This document shows, piece by piece, positions 10,713-21,610 of a stretch of 64,000 nt of DNA; position 1 is the stretch's first letter, and each line of letters begins with the position of its first letter. The translations under genes were made by a program, and so were the position numbers. This DNA is from Euptelea pleiosperma (Eukaryota > Streptophyta > Magnoliopsida > Ranunculales > Eupteleaceae), in NCBI GenBank assembly GCA_035048495.1, contig CM068547.1:8521700-8585699 (forward strand), in the 5' to 3' direction. The notes beneath the pieces are model-generated. The model saw only the letters and a program-made list of their open reading frames with translations. It did no database searches and was not told the DNA's origin.

Positions 10713-13137
10713 ATGGCGTCCTCTGCAATTTTACAGTCTTGTTCTTCTTCATTTCATGGTCGATTTCCGGTAGTTTCAGCTCCGGTTTCGACCCAAATTC
10801 CGGTCGTAAACCCTAGAAATCGATTTGGGTTATCGGTGAAAGCTTCTACGGGGATCGTTTTGGTGGAGAAATCTGAAGCAGTGAAGGTTGAACGTCTCAA
10901 AACGACTTATCTGGAGAAAATCGTTCCTTTGCTCAAGGAAGAGTTCTCTTACACAAACATTCATGAGGTAACAATCCCTTTTTCTTCTAATTCTAAGGTA
11001 TTCGAACTTTGATTTACGTTCAATTTTGTAAAATTCTCTCGTTAATGTGAATTTCGACAGTACACAGAAATTAGCATTTGGTTTTTCACCCTTTTTTTTT
11101 TTTTTTTTTTTTTTAATTTGAGTTTCTTTTGTTCGTTTTTAAGATTAGGGTTCTGAAATTTGATTTCTTTTAGGTGGGGATGTTGAATTCAAGACTATGA
11201 GTGAGGATAGGACTTCTAACTCGTTTTAGGGTTTTTTCAAGTTGGGTATTTGAGTGTTTATTAATTTTAAAATGTGCAATCTTGAATTTGGAATATGGCG
11301 TAGGATGATGATGATGATGAATATTGAATTTGGGCAGGTCCCTAAGATCGAGAAGATAGTGGTGAACTGTGGAATTGGAGACGCTGCGCAGAATTCCAAG
11401 GGTTTGGATGCAGCGATTAAGGATTTGGCGCTCATTACCGGGCAGAGGCCCGTGAAAACCAGAGCAAGGGTGTCCATTGCCACCTTCAAGCTCAGGGAAG
11501 GTGAACCTATCGGCATTGCCGTCACACTCAGAGGAAATGTGAGTCCTTTCTTTACTCAGTTTCTTTTTTTTTTTTGATAATGTGAGATGCATTGAAAAAA
11601 CCAAAGAGCTACAAAAGAGGGGAGGGGAGGTCGAGATAACCTCCCCCAAAACAAAAAGCAAGGGAAGAAAGAAAATGAGCAAAAACTGAGATCTAAGAAT
11701 CCCTGAGCATAATAGAGTCCCATCTAAAGACGATTAGGTCATCAAAGACCAAGCCTCTGCACTCCTCAAATAATTTAGACCAGAAGAAGAGTAGCGCCTT
11801 GACAGAAAGAACATTACTCAGTTTCTAGGTGCTTCTTATACCCAAAATCGCATTCGCATTTGCATTCATTCCCAATAGTTGTTGAATTGACAATTAAACA
11901 ATTTACAGTGTTCTTTGCTTGTAATGCTCGAACCTGGAATTTAAGAATTCAAAATGTTTCATTGCTTCGAAGTCATGTTTTTTCCATTCTGTCAATTCGT
12001 TTGATTGATACTTCGGTTGCTGAACTAGTCAACTTTGCTGCTATTCTACCGTTTTATATCTTGTGCTGGTAGATCTAGAGTTTACAATAGAAAGGAAATG
12101 ACACTTCATAAGCACAATATCAGGATACTGGTGTATTTGCGCAGGATTGGAATGCATACTCTTAAGAGGTCTTCTAGCTCAGAAATGTCATTGAATTCTT
12201 GTTGGAGAGTGTTTTTTGGCTGTGTGGCCAGCTTTCCGCCTCTGTTAGACCTGTGGACCCTTTGATATACATTGTTACACCTCCCTCTAACAGCTTAAGC
12301 TTTTAGAGTAAAGTGGTAGTCAACATGGTATCAGAGCAGGAGATCCTAGTAGGTCGCAGGTTCGAGTCCCCCCGGCAAAGTGTTGAAGGGGAGTGCTGTT
12401 TGGCTACGTGGCTAGCAGTCCGCCTCTGTCAGACCTATGGACCCTTTGATATACATTGTTACACCTCCCTCTAACAGCTTAAGCTTTTAGAGTAAAGTGG
12501 TTGTCAACACGAATGATCTCTATCTTCCCCACTGTTCTGTTGTTTGAATGGTTGAGAAAGTCTAGTGAATGGTCTGGACAAAGGGTCTATGGATCAAATG
12601 GTTATGATCGTTTGATTGTGTTGATTTGAATTGGGAAATTACCTATATGGGACTCATCGAATGCACCGTATCTTTCAGTATCATGTTTATAGACATTTCC
12701 AGCCCCATTATACTCGAATAGTATTTATTATCCTTCCTACAGCAAAGATTAAGTGCATTTTAGGCCTATTGCTTATCTTTGATTGAATATTACAGATGAT
12801 GTATTCGTTTCTGGATCGGCTCATTAACTTGGGGCTTCCTAGGACAAGGGATTTCCAAGGTGTAAACCCCAACAGCTTCGATGGACACGGGAACTATAGC
12901 ATAGGAATGCGAGAACAGAGTGTATTCCCAGAGATTAGATATGATGCCCTTGGAAAGCCAAGGGGAATGGATGTCTGCATAACGACTACAGCCAATACAG
13001 ATAAGGAAGCTCAGAAGCTACTTGCTCTTATGGGGATGCCGTTCAGAGAGGGTGGAGGTCCAACAGTATTGGTGCGCAAGAAGAAGAAAAAGGCTCATCA
13101 TTTTGAGTCGAAGTCGAAATCAAAGGGACGGAGGTAA
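10713..13137 (+). CDS. RPL5: Plastid ribosomal protein L5 (uL5c), nuclear-encoded
   Basis: Three exons, 10713-10967, 11338-11538 and 12796-13137, join in phase 0 with GT-AG introns to 265 residues, close to the usual size. Residues 1 to about 45 are Ser/Thr/Val-rich with few acidic residues, as expected for a chloroplast transit peptide ([16 protein letters not shown]). Then come the L5 N-terminal region ([41 protein letters not shown]) and the C-terminal region ([53 protein letters not shown]), ending in a basic Lys/His/Arg tail (KKKKKAHHF). In the plastid 50S subunit L5 binds 5S rRNA at the central protuberance. The third coding exon opens with two ATG codons right after the acceptor; these are internal Met codons. 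Intron 2 (1257 bp) carries two mobile elements. Confidence 0.97.
11552..11826 (-). mobile_element. LINE-type 3' stub with 13-bp target duplication
   Basis: The 13-bp sequence ttactcagtttct occurs at 11552-11564 and 11814-11826. Between them lie a T-run, GATAA and about 230 bp of non-coding sequence. Read on the minus strand this is a 5'-truncated element ending TTATC plus poly(A), the form of plant L1-type LINE insertions. It lies in intron 2 of the plastid L5 gene, antisense to it. The TSD is exact; the LINE assignment rests on the tail. Confidence 0.75.
12200..12509 (+). mobile_element. TRIM (miniature LTR element) in L5 intron 2
   Basis: Two direct repeats, 12200-12325 and 12381-12509, both begin TGTTG and end CAACA; their last 75 bp are nearly identical (tttgatatacattgttacac, cttttagagtaaagtgg). 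Right after the first repeat is TGGTATCAGAGC (12326-12337), the initiator-tRNA-Met primer-binding site. The internal region is only about 55 bp, includes GGTTCGAGTCC and ends in a C-rich/ggcaaag stretch. No coding capacity. The 5-bp flanks (attct, cgaat) do not match, so no target duplication survives or the edges are slightly off. Confidence 0.85.
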
Positions 13138-13922
13138 AGGGATGATTCTTTGAATGAATCATTTATTTTTGTGTCTTCCCTTCTTCGACATACATTGTTT
13201 TTTTTTTTAGGTTATGCTTCAGAGAGATCTTAAAGGAAAGTAATTCCTTATCATGATTGAACTATGTATTTGTTGTATTAAACATTTTGTGTATACCTGC
13301 TGATGGGGTGGTGCGATGGTTTTCTGCAATTTCCTGTTGATGATCAACATGATCTCCTCACCATGGTGATCATCCTTACAAAAAAATCAGCAAATTCTGA
13401 AATTTGTAACCCTATTAAATGTGGATATAAAGTCAGTGAATGAACAGTCCAGAATTCATCAACTTGTAACCCATTTTTCTTAGGGCTAGAAATGTCGGAA
13501 TGAGCTGATGTTTTGTGAGGATGAGGAGATCATCCTCACCAAAAACCAGCCCTAACTCATCTTCATGTGGGCCCCACAAAGGCGCATGTCATTTCGGTGT
13601 ATGCCTTTCAGCTTTCGAAGTTCATGGCTACGATGTGAAGTGAGCCTTCGTTCTGTTCTTCTGCCATTGCGACTCGATCCCAGTGTCATCACTGTCACCG
13701 CCATAGTAACTGCCAACAACAGATCGACCAGCTACAAAACTCTCCAATTGGCATTATTGTAATAAGAAACATATGCCAATTTCCCGCATGTAGAATCCCT
13801 ATTCGAGAAAAAGGATCCAAATATCCAAAAATCACACATGCAGCATCAAGATGAAGCAGCCGGGGTACATTCACAACATATGATACTTCTGGTCACCAGG
13901 TTCTGGTTAGATAAATCAACTT
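13138..13922. other. L5 3' flank and dispersed repeat (13390-13590)
   Basis: The 3' untranslated region lies up to about 13300. Sequence 13390-13590 (aaccctattaaatgtgga, agggctagaaatgtcggaatga, gaggagatcatcctcacc, catgtgggccccacaaagg) is repeated with divergence at 50410-50600, also in the 3' flank of a gene (S10). A short inverted pair around gatcatcctcacc/ggtgatgatc is present. No gene is seen. Confidence 0.5.
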
Positions 13923-14168
13923 GGGGCTTGTTTGATTGCACAGGAAATTTTCTTTTCTCATGGAAATTTTTCTTGGAGGAAAAGGGTGGATTTTCATGGT
14001 AACGAATTCTCACCTATGTGGAACAGAATGAATTCCAAGCTTGGATGGGAGAATCTCATTTTCGCACGAAAATGTTCCAAATTTAAAATGCTATCAAACA
14101 AGGGAAATCTATGTTTTCCCAAGAAAATGTGATTTGCCCACAGGAAAATTGACAATCAAACACGCCCC
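13923..14168. repeat. Foldback MITE, GGGGCNTGTTTGATTG ends
   Basis: GGGGCTTGTTTGATTG at the left is mirrored by CAATCAAACACGCCCC at the right, with further inverted stretches (aggaaattttctt / gaaaattgacaatc; catggaaatttttc / gaaaatgtgattt). A related, more decayed copy lies at 37853-38134. No clear target duplication. Confidence 0.65.
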
Positions 14169-14896
14169 TAGTTACTATCCTCGAAGATGATCTGAAATCA
14201 ACCACCTTCAAAGTGCACGAAGATGATGGTTTTGCTTGATATGCATAACCTCTGTTGCTTCCCCACCCGTCGATCTCTTTCAGCAAATAGAAACATCATC
14301 TGTCAACGAACGCAGCTTGATTGCTGAAATAATATAAGCAGATTGAGAACCTTTATGTCGAAAAGGCGTCCAAGGCAATCCATTTGGTCTTGGAAGCGAA
14401 ATTTGAGACTAGTTCATATGGAGATTCCCCTTGGTCTAATTCCATGACGGAGAGTGAAGATTAGAATGAGTAGAGCAAAATCACCATTAGATCATCACCT
14501 ACTGAACACTATATCATCAACATATACAATGATACACCTTCTCTGGGAACTAATTTTCATCATTTTTAACAAAACACTACAAATCCACACAACTGGTAGC
14601 TACATTTCAGTCTATATATAGCCTTTCTCAACTTCCAAACCTTTCCTTCATCTACTTGAATACAAAATCTTTGTGGGAATTCATAATTCTTACCAAATTA
14701 CATCTGGAATGTAATGTATGCGATCCGCCGAGTCGGTACCAATCCATCTAAATTCAATACGATCCAATTGTGATACCGCAACACCAGCGCAATTTTAAAC
14801 CCAATAGGACCCACATAAACATGGCAATTTACAAAAAACAAGATATTTTTTTTACATTAAAGATTTTTTTTTTCTGTCTGGGAATTAACTCTCTTG
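14169..14896. other. Intergenic 3' flank of the ROH1-like gene, nothing recognised
   Basis: AT-rich sequence with no ORF of note and no repeat structure I could match elsewhere in the window. The last part (about 14640-14896) is probably the 3' untranslated region of the minus-strand ROH1-like gene. Confidence 0.4.
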
Positions 14897-16117
14897 TTAT
14901 AAAACTGGGGCAGCCGATTTCCCAGTTTGATCCAAGAAATCGAGAACCTCTGTTCTGCTCCTAACGATCCGGTGGAAGACCTCTCTGAGTTGGCGCTGTA
15001 AAGGAATCAAACCTTCTTCCAACCTCCGGCACGTCTCTGCCAATTCAGCCACCTGCACTCCCATCTCCTCCATTTGCTCTGCCTCCACCAATACCCGACT
15101 CGAATCCGCGAATTCAATCAACGCTCGCCCACATTTCTCCAACCTCTGCATCTCCTCTAACAACCCAGCTGACCCTTTCTTCTCCTTCTTCTTCCACTCC
15201 TCCGCAATTCGCTCTTGTAACCCGATCATTGGCCCGGCCCATACCAGCTGCCGGGGCACCGGGATATGGGTCGCAAGCCCATTTCTGTCCTGACAAGGAA
15301 TCGCGGTCACAAGAGCCCACATAACAAAAACCAATACAGCACTCATGATGTAAACCGGCAAAGCCAACCCAGTCGACTCACCGCCACGTGGCGCTACTAG
15401 ATTGGTCGACATAGCTTGAATTTGCTTGGCAGCTGACCATGTACTCGATACACTCCACGACAACGACCGGAAATGGCCGGTGTTCCGGTCCTTAATTGCG
15501 GCGGCACCACCACTTCTCCGTCCAAATGACCACGTTCTCTCCGTCGATTTGTGATTGCTCCCATCTTTATCGTCGAGTGACATGGATGTAAGAAGAGAAT
15601 TCAAGGCTTTCCTAGCGCGTCGAAGCTGGCCTTCTCCCAAGGGTTTTTGTTGAAGAGCTGATACTGCAATCTCAGCTAATTTCTGAGAGTGTCGGATGGA
15701 TTCGATGCCTTGGGTGATGGCGTTGCATACATCGAGAGCTTTTACAGTGCGATCGAGCAATTCTGGGATGAGGCGATCAAGGGGTGGTTTGACGATGTGA
15801 GATGGATTGCGGCCGAGGATGACTACGGCTTTGAATTCTGCTTCGCAGCAGAGGAAAACGTCGAGGAGCTTTCGAATCCATGCGATGGAGAAGAGATTAT
15901 GGAAATCGGTGGTGGTGGTGGTGGTAGTGGTAGAGGATGGTGAGGATGAGAGATCGATGAAGCGATCAGCGATGTGTTTCTGGAAGAGTTCGAGGTCTTC
16001 GAGGTCTTGTTCTTGGTTGGCTTCCATGGAGATCACTTGGTTTCTGCGGATACTGAGAATCGAACGACCTAAAAAGGCCAACGGAACTGATGATCCCTGG
16101 TTCTCCGCTGTAGGCAT
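14897..16117 (-). CDS. ROH1: ROH1/BPS1-like protein (DUF793 family)
   Basis: A single-exon gene of 406 residues with the full family architecture. It begins with the conserved FLGRSILSIRRNQV segment, then the helical FQKHIADRFIDLSS, the diagnostic WIRKLLDVFLCCEAEFKAV and the long helix VKALDVCNAITQGIE. Next are GEGQLRRARKALNSL, GHFRSLSWSVSSTWSAAKQ, a hydrophobic segment at about 253-274 (LPVYIMSAVLVFVMWALVTA) followed by IPCQDR, and a C-terminal coiled region ending VREVFHRIVRSRTEVLDFL in family form (here REVFHRIVRSRTEVLDFL). ROH1 proteins bind the exocyst subunit EXO70A1 and act in secretion, for example of seed-coat pectin; the role here is inferred. Residues 63-70 are eight consecutive Thr coded by a GGT/ACC microsatellite, which varies readily. 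The upstream ATG is chosen because family homology starts at residue 8. Confidence 0.93.
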   Translation of the reverse strand: MPTAENQGSSVPLAFLGRSILSIRRNQVISMEANQEQDLEDLELFQKHIADRFIDLSSSPSSTTTTTTTTDFHNLFSIAWIRKLLDVFLCCEAEFKAVVILGRNPSHIVKPPLDRLIPELLDRTVKALDVCNAITQGIESIRHSQKLAEIAVSALQQKPLGEGQLRRARKALNSLLTSMSLDDKDGSNHKSTERTWSFGRRSGGAAAIKDRNTGHFRSLSWSVSSTWSAAKQIQAMSTNLVAPRGGESTGLALPVYIMSAVLVFVMWALVTAIPCQDRNGLATHIPVPRQLVWAGPMIGLQERIAEEWKKKEKKGSAGLLEEMQRLEKCGRALIEFADSSRVLVEAEQMEEMGVQVAELAETCRRLEEGLIPLQRQLREVFHRIVRSRTEVLDFLDQTGKSAAPVL

Positions 16118-18246
16118 GTTTTCAGCTTTTCTCCAGACTCCACACAGAGAGAGAGAGAGGGTTGAGAACTTGAGAGGAGACGAAGAACCGGTTTGGCAGT
16201 TAAATGTGCCTAAAGATAGCGTGCAGGGGACGAGACCGTTTCTTCTTTCTTCTCTAAGACGCTGACTCAGCCGTTACTTTATTTTATTTCCATTAATGCC
16301 CTTGCTTTTTTTGGACAACTACAAAATGGTACAAAAAATGAATGATTTCGCCCCAACCCTTAGCGGACCTACACCGAAAATCAGCCTGACTGTGGAGTTG
16401 AATATCCCAACAAATGCTTGGAATCTAACGGCTAGAAAGCACCCATGATATAAGCTCAAAAAGCCCATGGCCATAAATTTGTTGATCTGCAACCTTTTGA
16501 TCCGGCGTCCTGCCCTTATAGTTAAGTGCCACCTGTCCTGAGGTTAAGGTGGCCATTAACTTGAGTTGCTTTTCTCCGCTGTTAAAGGTAACTACAATTA
16601 AGGGCCACCTTAACTTCAGGACAGGTGGGTCTTAACTAGAAGTGGCACTACGCGGGATCAAAAAAATTTCTCCACCGATGAGTGGGTCGTCAAACATTCG
16701 TTGATTAGTGGGCTGAAAGATTGTGCCACATGGCATTTGTAGGGTAGAGTTGGACATCATAGATGAGTCTGAGTTTGATGCCCCCTCCTAAAATACCGGG
16801 TTTAGGGCCCACTGACCTTTTGGAGGTTTGGTTCCCTCCTTGATGGGGTCTACACATCAAAAATCTGTTTGATTGGTGATTTTTAGCCATTGGATTTAGC
16901 ATTTTAATTCTGTTGGATTCGAGCATTGTGTTTTTAGATGCTAACATATTACTTTTAAAAATCATTGATCAAGCTGATATTTGGTCCATAAGGTCAGTGG
17001 GGCCTAAAGCGAGCTCCACATGGCATCTTTGGGAGGGGAAGACTTCAAATTTTGAAGTCCCCTGGAATACAGCAAATATTTTCTCGATACAGAGGGACTC
17101 CTCAAACGTAAATATGTAAGCGCCACGTTAGTTTCTAAAGTGTTACTAAAGGAGTGGCATTTTGGTTGTTATATGTAAAAGCGAGGGCTTTCAGTTAATC
17201 TCGAAGTGATGCGAGGCTGAGTCAGCAAGACAAGCCTCGTTCTTCGCAGAATTTTGGCTTGTTCTCTCTGACAAATAGACAGTCTGGTCCAATGTCAGAA
17301 CTAAAGAAAAGTATGTATTTTGACCCAGTCTACGCTACTCGATTCCCTACGACGCGCTCGCACGTTCCACATCTCCACATGATTAAGATAGTTTGCAGGC
17401 CGTCCGCTACCTTGACATCGCCTTCCCTGAAAACCTTATCGAGCTGTTCATAAACACGTAAGTCCCTCAATATGCCACGTCGTATATTCATCCGGGTCCA
17501 CATCTTGGTCGACCTACACCCCGAAAATCAGCATGATTGGTGATTTCTAGCCAATGGATATGAGCACTTTTTCATCGTGGGCTTCGTAAACAGGCTTATG
17601 GGTTGGTTTAAAAGAAAAATGCTCAAATCCCAACAGTTACAAATCACCAATCACGCTCATTTTTAGTGTCTAGAATCAGGCGTGGGCCAAACATTCATGG
17701 TCAGTGGGCCCGAAAGATATGCCATGTGGCATCTGATGGACTTCTAAATCAAAATTTTATTTTACAGGATGGGTAGGGCTCGGAGGACACCCAATTTTTT
17801 GACCCCCATTTTTGACACCCATTTTCGCTACCCACATGGAAGATGAATCAATGGCTGATTTTTGGTCAGGATGATCTCTATGGTGAGGATGAATCAGTAT
17901 TGTGGAATTTTTTTCTAACCTTATATACGATGGGCCCACCACTTATCTGGCAAACATCTTCACGTGGTTGCATCAAGATTCGATACTTTAACAACAGCGA
18001 CGTATAACTGATCTAGATAAAAAACAATGAAGTCAAGTCAAGATACATGATGCGAGCTGAGGTAATCACCATCTTTCTTGCCGTGTAATTGGTCCTAATG
18101 AATCTCGGCCGTTGAATTGGTGGTCCATTTCCGAAGCTGGGGCATAACCGAAAATCACTCCTGCTTAAAGAGATGACTGATCAATTTAACGGTTCAGATT
18201 TTCTACCCATACTCGTTATGAATGTTGGGTTTTCAGTCCCGTTAGT
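16118..18246. repeat. ROH1-like upstream flank and decayed foldback modules
   Basis: A (GA)n tract at 16141-16159 lies in the probable 5' leader of the ROH1-like gene. From 16345 on, several decayed copies of the common palindromic module follow: 16345-16490 (gcggacctacaccgaaaatcagcctga), 16715-17040 (gccacatggcattt ... ctccacatggcatct, with an inverse pair around aaatc.gtttgattggtgattt) and 17500-17735 (tcgacctacaccccgaaaatcagcatgattggtgatttc and inverse). At 16530-16640 an inverted pair (gccacctgtcctgaggttaag / cttaacttcaggacaggtgg) forms a smaller foldback. No gene is seen. Confidence 0.5.
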
Positions 18247-18254
18247 ATTAGAAC

Positions 18255-18877
18255 CAAGATTTAAAAGGGGCCGTTATAACAGTATAACAGGGTAGGGGCG
18301 TTACCATTTTTCCGTTATAACGGATTGTAATGTACAGGGGCAAAAATGAAAATTACGGAAATAACAGACAAAACAACAGCGAAATTTCCAAAATTCAAAA
18401 ATTGAAATTGAAAATTTCAATGAACTTTACAACGCAACAATTACGGGTTTTATTTTAACAAATCTTTTTCAGAAAGTAACGGGCGTTATTTTTGTTATAA
18501 CCAAAATAGTGGCTTTTATTTTCTGAGCGTTAAAATGGTACATAACATAACAGGGAGGTCCGATTCCGTTATACCGGTAGGTATTTTCATTATAACAGGC
18601 CATTTTTTAAACCATGATTTAAAAAAATGACTGTTATAATGAATAACAGCCGTTATAACGGATTCGAACCTCCCCCGTTATGTTATAACGCTTTAAAAAT
18701 AACTGCTGTTATTTTCTGGAAATTTTTGTGAAAAAAACGGCGGTTATTTCAATTATTTTCTGTTACTATTCCGTTTTTGTCTCTGAGCGTTACAATCCAT
18801 TATAACGGCCATTGAAATAGAAAAATAGTAACGGCCCCAGTCCGTTATACCGTTATAACGGCCCCTTTTAAACTGTG
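18255..18877. mobile_element. hAT-like MITE family A, inverted dimer
   Basis: Flanked by the exact 8-bp repeat attagaac (18247-18254 and 18878-18885). The outer ends are CAAGATTTAAAAGGGGCCGT and the inverse of CACAGTTTAAAAGGGGCCG. Two family-A units meet tail to tail near 18611-18625 (ttttttaaaccatg followed by atttaaaaaaatg). The interior is repeated variants of ccgttataacgg, aataacgg and ttattttc. With only one duplication around the pair, it appears to have inserted as a single unit. Confidence 0.8.
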
Positions 18878-18885
18878 ATTAGAAC

Positions 18886-19510
18886 CAGTGAAGAAATAAG
18901 ACACCTATAAGCTTAACCGTACGATGAATAAACGTTTTTAGGTAAACTAGCAAATTAAAAATACCCTTATCCAATGGAAACTAACGTGTATGTTAAGTGA
19001 AGGGACTGACTAATAAAATTAGTCAACTTTGTCTTTAAGTAATTTGGATTATTGTTTTTGTCACGTTGTTGAGTAGGTCTTAACACTACAACTCCAAGTG
19101 GGAGTTTTGACTCTAAAGTATCCTTACAAACAAATGCAGTGGTGTCCCTTTACTATAGACAAACAAGGACCAGCCCTTACTAGCTGTGAGTCCCTTTCAT
19201 TTCCACCACATGATCGTGATCCGATGGTTTAACGAGAGGATAGACTTATATTAGTCATGCAGTCACCCTCACTAGAACAGTTGTTCTCCCTAATCTACCT
19301 ACTAATCTTTTAATTAAATATGCAATCAAGCCCCTCAGTCATAGGGACATAGTTAAAAAGAAGCACTAAAATAATATTATACAACTTGATGGTGCGACAC
19401 ATTTGTCGCATATGATGACCATATGAGGAACTTGCCAAATGTACATAGGTGCCTTTCCATGTCTAAGAAGTCAAGGTTTATGAGATGTCAAAATTATGGA
19501 AAATAATTGT
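18886..19510. other. Intergenic, nothing recognised
   Basis: AT-rich sequence without a convincing ORF, repeat pair or structural RNA. It lies between the family-A dimer and the composite element starting at 19511. Confidence 0.35.
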
Positions 19511-19577
19511 AGGGCTGTTAATGGATCGGTTTCGGATAGGATCGGGGTCAATCCAAATCCAATCCAGATTCAGTGAT

Positions 19578-19925
19578 TAAGTTGCGTTTGGTAAAAAAAA
19601 ACTTAAGGTCAGAATAAAAGTGAAATTCAGACAAGTAAAAGTGAGTTGGGGTCTCTTAATTTAAGTGGTTTCGACGAAAAGCATCTCCAAAAGAGATTCT
19701 AAGATTCTCTCTTGAATATCATGATGTTCTTTTCTTAAAGCTTTCTCTTTTAAAAACTTACGAAAGTGTCCTAATAAACATTTCAAAATATCCACAATGT
19801 CTTTAACTTAATTTTAAGACTTATGACATTTATCAAACAATACAATTCAGACATAAGTCATTAAGCCATTAGACCTTAAGCACTTTAAACTTTTAGATCT
19901 GAAAACTTAATTTACCAAACACCAC
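19578..19925. repeat. Foldback MITE, GTTTGGTAAA arms
   Basis: Left gttgcgtttggtaaa is mirrored by tttaccaaacaccac at the right, with inner inverted words (aacttaaggtc / gaccttaagc). AT-rich and non-coding, nested inside the 19511-22123 composite. Confidence 0.55.
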
Positions 19926-20073
19926 CTAGTCTGATGTGATCCAATAAATTCTAATATTGGATTGGGGCCACTCAATATTTGTGACCTGATTGATCAAAAA
20001 AATAAAATGCTAAAAATTAGTTAATTACAAATTGTAAAAAATGTTTTATTAATATATGTTTTAATTGGTATTG

Positions 20074-21545
20074 AAAAGTCTCGGTTGTCAAATCTCAAGA
20101 ATACTTATTTTTTCGGTAAATATATGTATTGTTGTGCTTGAATCCCTTAAAGACTGAAACATCAAAAATTAAGTGAACTTCGACAAAACAAAAGAATAAT
20201 TAAAACTGAAGAAAGTACAACCCAAGTGTTCAAGATCAACTGAAGACAAAGTCAAGATTATCAAGTACAACTGAAGACAAAGTCAAATGATCAAGCTCAA
20301 GTACATTCTCACTCAATGAACGTTCAACTATGAAGAAACTCGTGTTGCGATTACTTACGCAAATCTGAAGGTAAAACCGCGCGTTGCCAACGGATACTGT
20401 TGTACCCTAGATGATTAAATTTTGGTTAGGGTTTGTGTGTGTGATGAGAAGAGAAATTCTCAGAAATTTGGTAGCATTCGGCTATAAACAAAATTGTCCA
20501 GCCGACCAGCTCATTTGTGCGGGCAACCGAAGGTCCGGTCGACCGGCCAAAATGGTCTGGTCGACCTTAACTCTTAGGTTCAAGAAAGTTGGCTTAAAGC
20601 CTGAGCGGTCGACCGAGGTCTGGTCGACCGGCCAATAATGCGGTCGACCCCGCCAGTTTTGGATATTGTTTGACGAAATCTTTTATGCGATTAGAAGCGC
20701 ATTTTGGTCATTCAAACGACTATATTCGGTACAGTTCTAGCAAAGGGAGGCCTGCTTATAAATAAGAGCCATCTCCTTCTAATAGAATTAACCCAATCAA
20801 GAGATCTCTACTTTACTTTACTTGATTATCATTTTTTAAGTTAAAAGATCTGAATTTGTGAGAGCTTCACCGGAGTAAAGCTGAAAATTCGTTGTGAAGT
20901 CTTTAAGTGTTTGGAAAAGACTATTTAGTATTGTTAGTCTGCAAGAATCTTCTTACAAGAAGAGGATTACTCTGGCAGAGCGTCTCTTGGGCAAATTCTT
21001 CTCCAAAGGATTTTTCCTTCGATTGTATTCATCGAGAGGTAATCGTTTCTATGAACCAATATCTCGCTGATAGAATTCGATATTTGCGAACACTGTTATT
21101 TTGTGATTGGTGGATGAGTGTGGACTCATCTAACTGAGTTGTGGATTGTAGATCCAAGAGAAAATAATTTCTCTAAATAGACTACTGGCTTAGGCTAACT
21201 CTCTAGGTGAGCGAGAAGCGATTCTCGTTAGATTGAGACTAAGTGTAATCTTAGTTAGTTGATTATTTATTTCGATTGAAAATGTCGTAATGCATGATTG
21301 AAATAATATAATACTACTCGTGATGAGTATTAGACAGTAGACGTAGGTGCGGAGTCACTAAACCACTATAAACCTGAATCTCGTGTGATTGTGAATGTTT
21401 GCATAATTGTTTCATTCTATGCTTCTGTGGATGATTGATATATTAATTGCTTGATCATTTTTTTCCTTATGTGATCAATAATTTTTTAATCCATAAAGAA
21501 TTCACAGAAGAATTAAAAATTGTCCTATTCACCATCCTCTAAGAC
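20074..21545 (+). mobile_element. LTR-retroelement-like fragment with GGTCGACCGG clusters
   Basis: It starts TGAAAAGTCTCGGTTGTCAA and shares about 350 bp with 6036-6389. At 20530-20650 are repeated ggtcgaccgg and gtcgacc palindromes, common in some plant Copia LTRs. Near 21510-21545 is ttcacagaagaattaaaa followed by ttgtcctattcaccatcctct, which resembles the LTR-to-internal boundary of plant Copia elements. No gag or pol reading frame is present, so this is a relic. Confidence 0.5.
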
Positions 21546-21610
21546 TTAACCTGGTAATTAAAAGAAAATCTCAAGTATAATATATTTCATTAATAAATAT
21601 TGTATATAGT

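Noticed and set aside
11170..11682. Minus-strand frame of 170 codons over L5 exon 2
   Set aside because: Antisense shadow of the L5 exon plus an antisense retroposon; the sense exon is clear.
12340..12371. Possible tRNA gene (TGGTATCAGAGC followed by a B box)
   Set aside because: No cloverleaf can be completed and both parts are the primer-binding site and internal sequence of a TRIM between two LTRs.
18247..18887. 10-bp target duplication and Mutator assignment for MITE family A
   Set aside because: Other copies give exactly 8 bp; the apparent extra CA is the element's own first two bases matched by chance in the flank. The 8-bp TSD and CAAGG ends fit hAT.
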